Notes under the pieces: model-generated
What the model saw: the letters and a program-made list of their open reading frames with translations, nothing else
What the model was told of the DNA's origin: nothing
Databases searched by the model: none
Position numbers and translations under genes: made by a program
In this document: one piece after another, positions 1 through 6,485 of the stretch
Numbering within the stretch: the stretch's first letter is position 1
Layout of the letters: every line of letters begins with the position of its first letter
Source of the DNA: DASZZV01 sp035544835
Lineage (GTDB): Bacteria > Acidobacteriota > Thermoanaerobaculia > Gp7-AA8
DNA length: 10,071 bases
Direction: 5' to 3'
Assembly: GCA_035544835.1 (NCBI GenBank)
Contig: DASZZV010000121.1
Location: 1 to 10,071 of the forward strand

Positions 1-1
1 C

Positions 2-661
2 GAGCAGGTCCGGCCGAAACTCGACGTCTACGACGTGACGGCCTTGAGTCGCACCGGGAAAGGTAACCGGATCGTCGCGGCCGTGCGCAGCGGAAACGGT
101 GTGGGCGGACTCATCGTAGCGGTTGATTTCAGTCCCGCGCGGCAGAATATCGTCGTAACCGATCGCGACTGGAAGTTGTTCGACGAGTGGAGCGACCGCC
201 TACTCGCGACGGATGTCGAAGGGTTGAAGAGGGCCCCGATCCGTCGTCTGGGACGACCGCCGGTAGGACGGTGGAACTATCTGGAGATGCGCGACCGGCC
301 ACTGACCGTTATCGCTACCGAGATCATCGAGCCGGTCCAGACGTTCTCCTTTCAGGCGCCTCATCGCGAGATCCGGGTCTACAACGGCGTAGCCGTGGCC
401 TCGACCGTGAGAGATCAGGCCGTGGCCTTCGATTTCGGTACCTTGACGGGCCGGGGACGAATCGAAATCGACGCCGAACGCGACACTCTGGTCCGGGTTC
501 GTTACGCCAACGATCGAGCCGAGCTCGACTCGGTTGGCGAGCTGCATTCGTTCGTCTTCGCCAAGGGAGAGCGAGTCGTCACGGACCCGCTCGTACGGGA
601 GTTTCGATACATGGCGGTGTATCTGAGGTCGGCTCGGGCCAGCGTTTTGAAGGTGAAGTAG
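2..661 (+). CDS. C-terminal part of a beta-sandwich (alpha-L-rhamnosidase accessory-domain-like) protein, 5' truncated
   Basis: The frame is open from the window edge to a TAG at 659-661, giving 219 visible residues, so the true start is upstream; the GTG at 35 is only an internal candidate. An early segment (YDVTALSRTGKGNRIVAAV, then IVVTDRDWKLFDEW) resembles the N-terminal jelly-roll of bacterial alpha-L-rhamnosidases, where YDVT-L and TD-WK motifs are typical. A second block (VAFDFGTLTGRGRIEIDAE, then LVREFRYMAVYL) resembles the following carbohydrate-binding beta-sandwich. In rhamnosidases an alpha/alpha-barrel catalytic domain would come next, but this protein stops, and the sequence after the stop does not continue the fold in this frame. 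It may be a non-catalytic sugar-binding protein, a C-terminal module on a different upstream enzyme, or a decayed gene. The reading frame is sure; the family assignment is inference from motif pattern only. The gene is convergent with the next one. Confidence 0.6.
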   Translation, partial: EQVRPKLDVYDVTALSRTGKGNRIVAAVRSGNGVGGLIVAVDFSPARQNIVVTDRDWKLFDEWSDRLLATDVEGLKRAPIRRLGRPPVGRWNYLEMRDRPLTVIATEIIEPVQTFSFQAPHREIRVYNGVAVASTVRDQAVAFDFGTLTGRGRIEIDAERDTLVRVRYANDRAELDSVGELHSFVFAKGERVVTDPLVREFRYMAVYLRSARASVLKVK

Positions 662-725
662 AAGCTGAATCACCGCGGGGAGAGGCTCACGCAAATGCTA
701 CAGGTAAGCAGAGGAAACGGTATCT

Positions 726-783
726 GCCCTCTTCCCTCTCCCCGGCCGGGGAGAGGGTGCGGCCGTAGCCGCGGGTGAGGGGC
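726..783 (+). repeat. 58-bp palindromic intergenic repeat, copy 1
   Basis: The 5' half holds a near-perfect palindrome centred on GGCCGG (ccctctcccc/ggggagaggg type arms at about 734-757). The 3' half holds a second small hairpin, GCGGC-CGTA-GCCGC, at 760-773, followed by GGGTGAGGGGC. An inverted copy of the same length lies at 869-926. The copies differ at one position near the 5' end, one loop base and four bases in the small stem. The four stem changes are two compensatory pair swaps. Short palindromic repeats of this look are common between genes in GC-rich environmental bacteria; the family name is not known to me. Confidence 0.85.
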
Positions 784-868
784 CGAACGATGACGCTGCG
801 TGAAGTTGGAACACGAGAAAAAACAACCTGCGCTATCGTGCCCTCGAACGTCATGGCGAGACTGTTAC

Positions 869-926
869 GCCCCTCACCCGGCGCTGCGGCGCCACCCTCT
901 CCCCGGCCGGGGAGAGGGGAGAGGGC
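869..926 (-). repeat. 58-bp palindromic intergenic repeat, copy 2 (inverted)
   Basis: This is the reverse complement of the repeat at 726-783, with identical length and no gaps. Its small stem reads GGCGC-CGCA-GCGCC in the repeat orientation, where copy 1 reads GCGGC-CGTA-GCCGC, so pairing is kept although four bases differ. The 85 bases between the copies (784-868) contain no gene, no transposase fragment and no recognisable terminal repeats. Confidence 0.85.
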
Positions 927-933
927 ACGGCTT

Positions 934-956
934 CAGAATTCAGCTTCTAAATTCTG
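934..956. other. short AT-rich hairpin at the end of the convergent gap
   Basis: CAGAATT at 934-940 pairs with AATTCTG at 950-956 around a 9-base loop. It sits just beyond the stop codon of the minus-strand gene that ends at 966. No T-run follows it on either strand, so a role as a terminator is only possible, not supported. The rest of the 662-965 gap outside the two 58-bp repeats holds nothing I recognise. Confidence 0.3.
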
Positions 957-965
957 CACTCGGCC

Positions 966-1685
966 TTAGAACAGCACCTTCTGAACGAAGTAGTCCTGCC
1001 ACCTAATCTTCTTGGAAACGATGGCGGCTGCGTCTTCGCGAGTCATTTTGAATCGTCCGGCCGAACCGCCGTTGACGGTCCTCATGAACAATTCGACAGT
1101 ATCGACGGTCGTCCTGGTCGTGGACGGCAGGCGATCATCGACGTACGCGGTCGCCGAGATGGCTTTGAAAATCTGATCCTCGGTGTCGGCCGTCAGTTCG
1201 ATATGCAGGGTCCGAGGAGCGGGTGAAGTGATCTTGGCGTCGTAAAGAGCGACGTTCTCAAAGGCTGCTTGAAAGCGGTTGATCGCATCGGCCTCTACTC
1301 CTCCGGCGGAAGACGCCAGTGAGGGGGCTGGAGCCACCGTAGCCGTTTGCGGCGTGGAGGCAGGCGTCGGCTTGCGGAGTTTGGTGTAGGAGCCGAGCGG
1401 CGATTGCTGGGCCTGCTTTGGAGCGGCAGGCTGCTCGGTGGCGATGATCTTCACATCGCCCATGCCGGCCTTGTTGACCTCCTCAGTTTTCGCCACATCG
1501 ATTATGCTCGGATCGAGTTGAAGAGTCGTTCCGTCTTCCTTGTGAATGATGGCTTTGCCATTGACGACGGTCCAATGCTCTTTGGCCAGCGCACGCGTGC
1601 CGTTCGTCAGAACGACGATATAGGTCGCGAAAGCTGCAGACGAGGTCATGAGAATCAGGGCAGACAGGGCAAGGATTCTTTTCAC
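966..1685 (-). CDS. secreted protein of unknown function with Pro/Ala-rich linker
   Basis: I place the start at GTG 1685, giving 239 residues. The product then opens with a classic signal peptide: MKR, a hydrophobic core to about residue 19, and an AFA cleavage site before Thr21. A GGGAG motif lies about 7 bases upstream. An ATG at 1715 would add ten residues in front of the signal peptide and would leave only a very short leader from the likely promoter. After cleavage comes a small domain (21-72: TYIVVLTNGTR, with an IDV motif near 61-64). Then follows a low-complexity Pro/Ala/Thr/Gln linker (about 84-128) and a C-terminal domain (about 131-239) ending in VLF. I recognise no catalytic motif. 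The N-terminal domain has the look of periplasmic proteins of unknown function from Acidobacteriota, which is recollection rather than a search result. The gene is divergent from aroF and convergent with the gene ending at 661. Confidence 0.75.
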   Translation of the reverse strand: MKRILALSALILMTSSAAFATYIVVLTNGTRALAKEHWTVVNGKAIIHKEDGTTLQLDPSIIDVAKTEEVNKAGMGDVKIIATEQPAAPKQAQQSPLGSYTKLRKPTPASTPQTATVAPAPSLASSAGGVEADAINRFQAAFENVALYDAKITSPAPRTLHIELTADTEDQIFKAISATAYVDDRLPSTTRTTVDTVELFMRTVNGGSAGRFKMTREDAAAIVSKKIRWQDYFVQKVLF

Positions 1686-1730
1686 GAAGATCTCCCGGAG
1701 GGCATGAAACGCCATCCTGTTACACCCTCC

Positions 1731-1758
1731 ATTATACTGACGTCGAACTCAAGACCAA
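1731..1758 (-). promoter_or_regulatory. candidate sigma-70 promoter of the secreted-protein gene
   Basis: Read on the minus strand, TTGGTC (1758-1753) is followed after 16 bases by a perfect TATAAT (1736-1731). Transcription would begin near 1724, leaving a leader of about 39 bases to the GTG at 1685 but only about 9 to the ATG at 1715. This supports the GTG start. Confidence 0.5.
1733..1738 (+). promoter_or_regulatory. candidate -10 element for aroF-pyk, overlapping the opposite -10
   Basis: TATACT on the plus strand overlaps the TATAAT of the divergent promoter almost completely. No good -35 element lies 16-18 bases upstream, so this is weak. It would give aroF a leader of about 54 bases. 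That leader contains a GATCGC/GCGATC stem (1760-1765 and 1778-1783) just upstream of the AAGGGG ribosome binding site. Confidence 0.25.
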
Positions 1759-1798
1759 CGATCGCCAGCTCGATTCAGCGATCCAGAAGGGGAAGCCA

Positions 1799-2839
1799 AT
1801 GCTCGTGGTGATGGACATAAACGCTGGGGAGAGCGAGATCAGCAGCGTTGTCCAGCACATTGAAAAAATGGGTCTGAAGGCGCATCCGATTCCAGGAGCG
1901 CAGCGCACCGCGATCGGGATCACCGGAAATCGTGGCGTCATCGACCCGCTCGTGCTCGAGAACCTGCCCGGCGTCAAAGAAGTCATCATCGTCTCCCACG
2001 CCTACAAACTGGTGAGCAGGGAGTTCAAGCTCGATGACACAGTCGTGCACGTCGGCGGTGTGGATGTCGGTGGCAAGGGCATCATCGTCGCCGGTGGTCC
2101 CTGCGCCGTGGAGTCGTACGAGCAGACCCGCATCATCGCCGGAGGGATTCGCGAAGCAGGAGGACAGTTTCTTCGAGGCGGCGCCTACAAACCGCGTACA
2201 TCCCCCTATTCTTTTCAGGGTCTGGAAGAGAAGGGACTCGAAATCCTGGCGCGCGTTCGCGAGGAGTTCGATCTTCCCATCATCACCGAGGCCATCGACG
2301 AGCCGAGTCTCCATCTGGTGGCGCAATATGCCGACGTGGTGCAGATCGGGGCCCGCAACATGCAGAATTTTTCTCTCCTCCGCAGCGCCGGAAAGCTTCG
2401 CAAACCGGTGCTGTTGAAGCGCGGCATGTCGGCCACACTCGAGGAGTTCCTGCTGTCTGCCGAGTATCTGATGGCCGGTGGCAATTACAATGTGATCCTC
2501 TGTGAGCGCGGCGTGCGGACGTTCGCTGATCACACGCGCAACACGCTGGATCTTTCAATCATCCCAGCCATCAAACGGATCAGCCATCTGCCGATTCTGG
2601 TCGACCCGAGTCACGGCACGGGGAAGCGGAGCAAAGTGCTTCCGATGTCGCGAGCTGGCATTGCGGCCGGGGCTGACGGAATTCTCGTCGAGGTTCACCA
2701 CAAGCCCGAGGAAGCGCTTTCGGATGGCCCCCAGTCCATCGTTCCCGCCGAATTTGCGCGACTGGTGCGCGAGGTCGAGGCCATCGCCAATGTCATCGGC
2801 CGAACGCTGCAACCGGCAGTCGTGAGCCGCGGCGTCTGA
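1799..2839 (+). CDS. aroF: 3-deoxy-7-phosphoheptulonate (DAHP) synthase, type I-beta
   Basis: The enzyme condenses phosphoenolpyruvate with erythrose-4-phosphate, the first committed step of the shikimate pathway to aromatic amino acids, in the cytoplasm. The 346 residues match the Thermotoga-type I-beta enzyme almost without gaps. An N-terminal ferredoxin-like regulatory domain (about 1-70, ending YKLVSREF) precedes the TIM barrel. The barrel carries GGPCAVES (99-106), KPRTSPYSFQG (131-141), QIGARNMQNF (182-191), VLLKRG (204-209), ILCERG (233-238) and VDPSHGTG (268-275). The four metal ligands known from that family fall at Cys102, His272, Glu298 and Asp309, the same numbering as in Thermotoga maritima. 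The regulatory domain in relatives mediates feedback inhibition by Phe/Tyr, so the same is inferred here. The ATG at 1799 has an AAGGGG ribosome binding site 6 bases upstream. The TGA overlaps the ATG of the pyruvate kinase gene. Confidence 0.97.
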   Translation: MLVVMDINAGESEISSVVQHIEKMGLKAHPIPGAQRTAIGITGNRGVIDPLVLENLPGVKEVIIVSHAYKLVSREFKLDDTVVHVGGVDVGGKGIIVAGGPCAVESYEQTRIIAGGIREAGGQFLRGGAYKPRTSPYSFQGLEEKGLEILARVREEFDLPIITEAIDEPSLHLVAQYADVVQIGARNMQNFSLLRSAGKLRKPVLLKRGMSATLEEFLLSAEYLMAGGNYNVILCERGVRTFADHTRNTLDLSIIPAIKRISHLPILVDPSHGTGKRSKVLPMSRAGIAAGADGILVEVHHKPEEALSDGPQSIVPAEFARLVREVEAIANVIGRTLQPAVVSRGV

Positions 2840-4269
2840 TGCGGCGCACAAAGATTCTTGCCACGCTCGGCCCGGCCTGCAGCTCCGCCGAGATGATCCA
2901 GGCCCTCGTCAGGGCAGGCGCTGACGCCTTCCGCCTCAATTTCTCGCATGGATCGCACGAGCAGCATCGCAGCAATATCTCCACGATCCGCGAGATCGCC
3001 GCGGCGGAAGGGAAGTTCATCCCGATCGTCGGCGATATTCAGGGACCAAAGATCCGGATTGGTGAGGTGTATGGGTCGGTGGTATTGAAGGACGACGCCG
3101 AGTTCGTGATCACGACCGAGCCGATGATCGGTACGGAGAAGCAGGTCTCTACGCCTTTTACGCCACTCCCTTCGCAGGTTCGGGTGGGCGATCCGATTCT
3201 GATCAACGACGGACTGGTGGAACTGGAAGTCCTGGAGACGACCTCGACCAGTGTGCGGACCAGGGTGATCCATGGCGGCGTGATCAGCTCGAAGAAGGGG
3301 ATGAATTTTCCGGAAACGGAGTTGACGATTGCCTCGATCACTGAAAAAGACACACTCGACCTGCGCTTTGCCGCCGAGGAGAACCTCGACTATGTCGCCG
3401 CCTCGTTCGTTCAGCGACGGGAAGATGTTGAGAACATCCGAAAGCTCCTCGACGATCTCGGCAAACGCGACATTGCCATCATCGCCAAGCTGGAGAAGAA
3501 ACAGGCCATCGAGGCCCTCGACGCCATCCTTTCGGTTTCAGATGGAGTGATGGTTGCTCGCGGCGACCTGGGAGTGGAACTTCCGCCCGAACGCGTGCCG
3601 ATCATGCAGAAGCGGATCCTCGATCGGGCCGGTCATCGCGGACGCTTCGCCATTACCGCCACGCAGATGCTGGAGTCGATGACAACCAACTCGCGTCCGA
3701 CGCGAGCTGAGGCTTCCGATGTCGCCAATGCCATCTTCGATGGCTCCGATGCGGTGATGCTTTCGGCCGAGACGGCCTCGGGTGCTTACCCGATTGAGGC
3801 CGTGAAGATGATGGCCCGGATCGTCGTCGAGGCCGAGGCCAACCCCGACCTGCAACTCCACCGAGGCCGGGATCCCTTTCATGAATCCTTCGAGACCGAT
3901 GAATTCACCGACGCCCTGGCCGGGGCGGCCAACTACGCTGCAGAGGCGATTGACGCCAAGTACATCGTGGTCTTTACCCAGTCCGGATTTGCGGCTCGTC
4001 TGATGTCCAAATTTCGTCCCAACGCCCCGATCCTCGCTCTGGCTCAAGCTACGAATGTTGCTCGCCGCATGAATCTGTTGTGGGGCGTGATTCCCTTCGT
4101 CGTTCCCGATATCGGGGAGTACCACGAGCAGATCATCGAGGGAGTCGAGGCTTTCCTGAAGCGCGAGAGTCTGGTCAAAGACGGGGACCGCATCGTGATT
4201 CTCATGGGATCGCCGGTCTATCAGAGAGCGAAGACGAACCTGCTCCGGGTCCACAGGGTCGGGGCGTAG
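2839..4269 (+). CDS. pyk: pyruvate kinase
   Basis: Converts phosphoenolpyruvate and ADP to pyruvate and ATP, the last step of glycolysis. The 476 residues are the usual bacterial length. Visible motifs are RLNFSHG (32-38), DIQGPKIRIG (66-75), the active-site segment IIAKLEKK (214-221) with catalytic Lys217 and metal ligand Glu219, VARGDLGVELP (239-249), ATQMLESM (274-281) and RPTRAEASDVANAIFDGSDA (286-305). The B domain lies at roughly 72-165 and the C-terminal domain at about 345-476. The DIQGPKIRI segment carries Lys71, Gln68 and Ile74 where potassium-dependent enzymes such as rabbit muscle have Glu, Lys and Thr (DTKGPEIRT). This predicts a K+-independent enzyme. The ATG shares its A with the TGA of aroF and has no separate strong ribosome binding site, so translation is probably coupled. 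No obvious intrinsic terminator follows. Confidence 0.97.
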   Translation: MRRTKILATLGPACSSAEMIQALVRAGADAFRLNFSHGSHEQHRSNISTIREIAAAEGKFIPIVGDIQGPKIRIGEVYGSVVLKDDAEFVITTEPMIGTEKQVSTPFTPLPSQVRVGDPILINDGLVELEVLETTSTSVRTRVIHGGVISSKKGMNFPETELTIASITEKDTLDLRFAAEENLDYVAASFVQRREDVENIRKLLDDLGKRDIAIIAKLEKKQAIEALDAILSVSDGVMVARGDLGVELPPERVPIMQKRILDRAGHRGRFAITATQMLESMTTNSRPTRAEASDVANAIFDGSDAVMLSAETASGAYPIEAVKMMARIVVEAEANPDLQLHRGRDPFHESFETDEFTDALAGAANYAAEAIDAKYIVVFTQSGFAARLMSKFRPNAPILALAQATNVARRMNLLWGVIPFVVPDIGEYHEQIIEGVEAFLKRESLVKDGDRIVILMGSPVYQRAKTNLLRVHRVGA

Positions 4270-4307
4270 GAAGGCGCAGCGGCGCATCCGGTACCCGCGG
4301 GACACGA

Positions 4308-4366
4308 CGCAGCGCGCTCTTCTCTTGCTCGCGCGGAGTACCGGACGGGCAGCTGCCCGTCCCTAC
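4308..4366 (+). repeat. composite palindromic repeat (CGCAGCGCG ... GTACCGG-hairpin-CCCTAC), copy A
   Basis: The element starts with CGCAGCGCG and TCTTCT (4308-4323) and ends with a perfect 20-bp palindrome at 4343-4362 bracketed by GTACC and CTAC (4338-4366). The same order of parts recurs at 6351-6403 with a different hairpin sequence. An imperfect inverted repeat, GGTAC...GTACC (4290-4342), overlaps its 5' part. It lies in the 4270-4450 gap after pyruvate kinase, where I see no gene. Confidence 0.7.
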
Positions 4367-4450
4367 GCGTGGTTGACGACTTTCTCGGCCTTCGGGACCC
4401 TTCCAGCCCGGGAAGCTTTCTCGCCGCGAGGCCGTTGTGATCATTGCCTT

Positions 4451-4479
4451 TTGACAGCGCTTGATGACGGACCTAAGAT
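4451..4479 (+). promoter_or_regulatory. sigma-70-like promoter of the barrel-protein gene
   Basis: A perfect TTGACA (4451-4456) is followed after exactly 17 bases by TAAGAT (4474-4479). Transcription is expected near 4486. This rules out the in-frame TTG 4461 and ATG 4464 codons as starts, since both lie inside the promoter, and supports ATG 4503 with its GGGGAAG ribosome binding site. Confidence 0.65.
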
Positions 4480-4502
4480 TGACGGCTAGACGGGGAAGCT
4501 CG

Positions 4503-6269
4503 ATGCGGAAAAAGCTCGCACTCGCTGTTCTTCTCGCGTTCCTTCCGGGGGCTCGTGTACTGTCGGCCGGAGTCGTTCCATCCGACCCCATTCGAGTGCT
4601 CGGAAGCGTGCGTGCCGCTTCGCGTCCCGTTTCGGAGGCGGTCATCATCGCCTTCAACCTGACCACCTTCTCCACATCCCAGGCGACTTCGGACGTCCGC
4701 GGTGCCTTTCAACTTCCGCCGTTACCAACGGGCGTTTATCGTGTCATCGCCTTCAAGCAGGGGTTTGCGCCGGCCATCGCCACGGTTATGCCGACGCAGC
4801 GGCTGCATACGCTCGCCTTGAAGCTTCTGGAAGCAGAGCGGATCACCGAAGATGAGCGGAGCAAGATCTGGGAGATCCGCCGCGCCCTGCCTCCGGACAT
4901 TCTCCGTGAGCTCGACAACGTCTTGAACGGCACTCCGGCACATACCGCCTCGCGCTTTGCGGGAAGTATGTCTTCGATGGCGGGGATCACGCCTGAAGCT
5001 TCAACCGCGAATCTCGCTGATACCGCCCTTTCGGTGAAGGGCGAGGTCGGAGGGTGGGACGTTGGTTTCCAGGGCAGACGGCAATCGGTCGATCCCGGGA
5101 CAACGGTGGCCGGGCTGTCTCGCCGCGATCCTCTGTCGGAATCAACGGGGATGGTTCTGGAGGTTCAGTCCGGACGCGACTCGCGCTATCGAATCGCCTC
5201 CTCACGAGCATCGTGGCGCGAAACGGGGGATGTCGATGACGCTCACGCCGTCGACGTCCGGGCGCACAGCATCGAGTGGAATGGTGAGGCAACGAATCTC
5301 GAAGTTCGCTATCTGGCGCATCAGAACCTGTTCGCGAATAGTGGCGATACGCGCCAGATGCTGGAGATTGAAGGCGATACGCGACTGTATCGTTCAGCCA
5401 GATCCGATCTGGGCGTTACAGTCCGCGTGGCTCAGGAAACCAATTCCGGCTTGGGTTTTGGCAGCGCCGACCATCGGGTCGCCGACATCATCACCTCCGG
5501 CCGATTCGTGGCCATGTCTTCACTGGCTATCGATTACGGCGTGACGGCCCGCCTGGCCGGTGAGGCGCTCGAGTGCATTCCGCGTACAGGCGCGTCGATG
5601 AAGGTCGGAGCCAGCAGCTGGCTGACCCTCTCCGGCCTCTACAAAGTGGCTGAGACCCGCGAGCCGCTATATCGCATCCCTACCTTCGTCGATCTCTCGC
5701 AGACGACGGAAACCTCCTCGCGCTATCGCTACAGCCTGGGGTTTGTTACGGGCTCCCCCGACACCCTGCGCCTCGAGGCGGTGGTCAGCGTCTCGATGAT
5801 CGACGGGCTGACCAGGGTGAGCTTCAACGATCTTCAGCAGGCCTGGGATGGCTTCTATCTTTCCGAGGGCGACCGGCGTCGCGATATGACAGTTGCACTG
5901 CACAAGGCGGTGGCGAACAACATCGCCATCGGTCTTACCACCTCGGCCGGCTCGGTCACGGCCCGTTCTGCAGCGGATGGGAAACCGCTGGACCGTGCCT
6001 ATCTGGCCGGAAATGTCGAGACGATCTACATTCCGTCGCGAACGTCCGTTGCGTTCACCTATCACTACATCGATTCGGCCCTGCCAGGTGTCGCAGGCAG
6101 TGACCTGGAAAGAATGAACCTCCGCATTGGTCAGTCTCTCTGGCTGCCGCTCGATCTCCGACTCCTCGTGGGAGTTGACGTGATGAAGGGCATCGACGCG
6201 GCCTATTCCGAGCGCTACGGCGACACCTACCAGAAGCGCCTCGTGGGCGGCGTGTCCCTGGCGTTCTGA
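4503..6269 (+). CDS. putative outer-membrane beta-barrel protein with carboxypeptidase-regulatory-like N-terminal domain
   Basis: From ATG 4503 the product has 588 residues. It opens with a signal peptide (MRKK, then a hydrophobic stretch, with cleavage near LSAG at 20-23). Residues about 30-109 look like a carboxypeptidase-regulatory-like beta-sandwich: VLGSVR, then a SDVRGAFQLPPLPTGVYRV segment in which the D-x-x-G-x-F and G-x-Y motifs are typical. A charged, helix-prone linker follows (about 110-142). The remaining ~400 residues are rich in alternating polar/hydrophobic strands with tyrosines and arginines. The chain ends in GVSLAF, and a C-terminal Phe is the usual insertion signal of outer-membrane barrels. 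No TonB box or plug domain is evident, so a TonB-dependent receptor is not supported. The role is unknown. The gene has its own promoter and a repeat-derived terminator. An alternative is a surface beta-rich protein that is not a closed barrel. Confidence 0.7.
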   Translation: MRKKLALAVLLAFLPGARVLSAGVVPSDPIRVLGSVRAASRPVSEAVIIAFNLTTFSTSQATSDVRGAFQLPPLPTGVYRVIAFKQGFAPAIATVMPTQRLHTLALKLLEAERITEDERSKIWEIRRALPPDILRELDNVLNGTPAHTASRFAGSMSSMAGITPEASTANLADTALSVKGEVGGWDVGFQGRRQSVDPGTTVAGLSRRDPLSESTGMVLEVQSGRDSRYRIASSRASWRETGDVDDAHAVDVRAHSIEWNGEATNLEVRYLAHQNLFANSGDTRQMLEIEGDTRLYRSARSDLGVTVRVAQETNSGLGFGSADHRVADIITSGRFVAMSSLAIDYGVTARLAGEALECIPRTGASMKVGASSWLTLSGLYKVAETREPLYRIPTFVDLSQTTETSSRYRYSLGFVTGSPDTLRLEAVVSVSMIDGLTRVSFNDLQQAWDGFYLSEGDRRRDMTVALHKAVANNIAIGLTTSAGSVTARSAADGKPLDRAYLAGNVETIYIPSRTSVAFTYHYIDSALPGVAGSDLERMNLRIGQSLWLPLDLRLLVGVDVMKGIDAAYSERYGDTYQKRLVGGVSLAF

Positions 6270-6279
6270 AGCGTTCCCC

Positions 6280-6328
6280 GGAGTGGCGACATCCTGTCGC
6301 CTGGCCCGGCGGCGTCCCGCGCCGCCGC
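6280..6328 (+). repeat. 49-bp two-hairpin repeat, left copy of an inverted pair
   Basis: It contains two adjacent hairpins: GGCGACA-TCC-TGTCGCC (6285-6301) and GGCGGCG-TCCCG-CGCCGCC (6308-6326). The right copy at 6486-6535 is its reverse complement, with one extra base that falls in the loop of the first hairpin. Confidence 0.88.
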
Positions 6329-6340
6329 CTTGTTTTTTCT
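6308..6340 (+). terminator. intrinsic terminator of the barrel-protein gene, made from the repeat
   Basis: The second hairpin of the left repeat has a 7-bp all-GC stem (6308-6314 with 6320-6326). A T-rich tract follows at 6330-6340, including six consecutive T at 6333-6338. It begins 39 bases after the TGA of the upstream gene. The right repeat copy, read towards it from the PHP gene, has no T-tract. Confidence 0.65.
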
Positions 6341-6350
6341 TCTCAAATCG

Positions 6351-6403
6351 CGCAGCGCGTCTTCTTGATTGCAAGGTACCGGCCGCACGCCGTGCGGCCC
6401 TAC
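6351..6403 (+). repeat. composite palindromic repeat, copy B
   Basis: CGCAGCGCG and TCTTCT (6351-6365) are followed by GTACCGG (6376-6382), a GGCCGCAC-GCC-GTGCGGCC hairpin (6381-6399) and CTAC (6400-6403). The arrangement matches 4308-4366, but the hairpin stem sequence is different. Confidence 0.7.
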
Positions 6404-6414
6404 GCCCTGTATTT

Positions 6415-6442
6415 GTAGGGCCGCATGGCATGCGGCCGGTAC
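6415..6442 (-). repeat. GTACCGG-hairpin-CCCTAC repeat, copy C (inverted)
   Basis: This is the reverse complement of 6376-6403 over all 28 bases except two. The two differences are the partners of one base pair at the top of the stem: C-G in copy B, T-A in copy C. The left flank with CGCAGCGCG is absent. Only 11 bases separate copies B and C. Confidence 0.8.
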
Positions 6443-6485
6443 TTATCCCCGACATCGATGCCCTGCTTCTCCGGATTCCCGCAGA

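Noticed and set aside
187..768. Plus-strand frame overlapping the first gene and a repeat
   Set aside because: It is Arg/Gly/Ser-rich, frame-shifted relative to a coherent beta-sandwich reading, and ends inside the palindromic repeat.
726..926. MITE or insertion-sequence remnant flanked by terminal inverted repeats
   Set aside because: The 58-bp units are themselves palindromic, the 85-bp core has no coding or transposase trace, and no target-site duplication is visible outside the pair.
1775..2533. Long open frame on the minus strand opposite aroF
   Set aside because: It lies wholly over a strongly conserved DAHP synthase gene, and its translation shows no recognisable family. Such antisense frames are common in GC-rich coding DNA.
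3538..4305. Long open frame on the minus strand opposite pyk
   Set aside because: It mirrors the conserved pyruvate kinase frame and encodes no known motif.
5667..6455. 262-residue minus-strand frame over the barrel gene and the repeat block
   Set aside because: It runs through the palindromic repeats and antisense to a gene with a signal peptide, promoter and ribosome binding site. Its composition is Arg/Gly-rich shadow.
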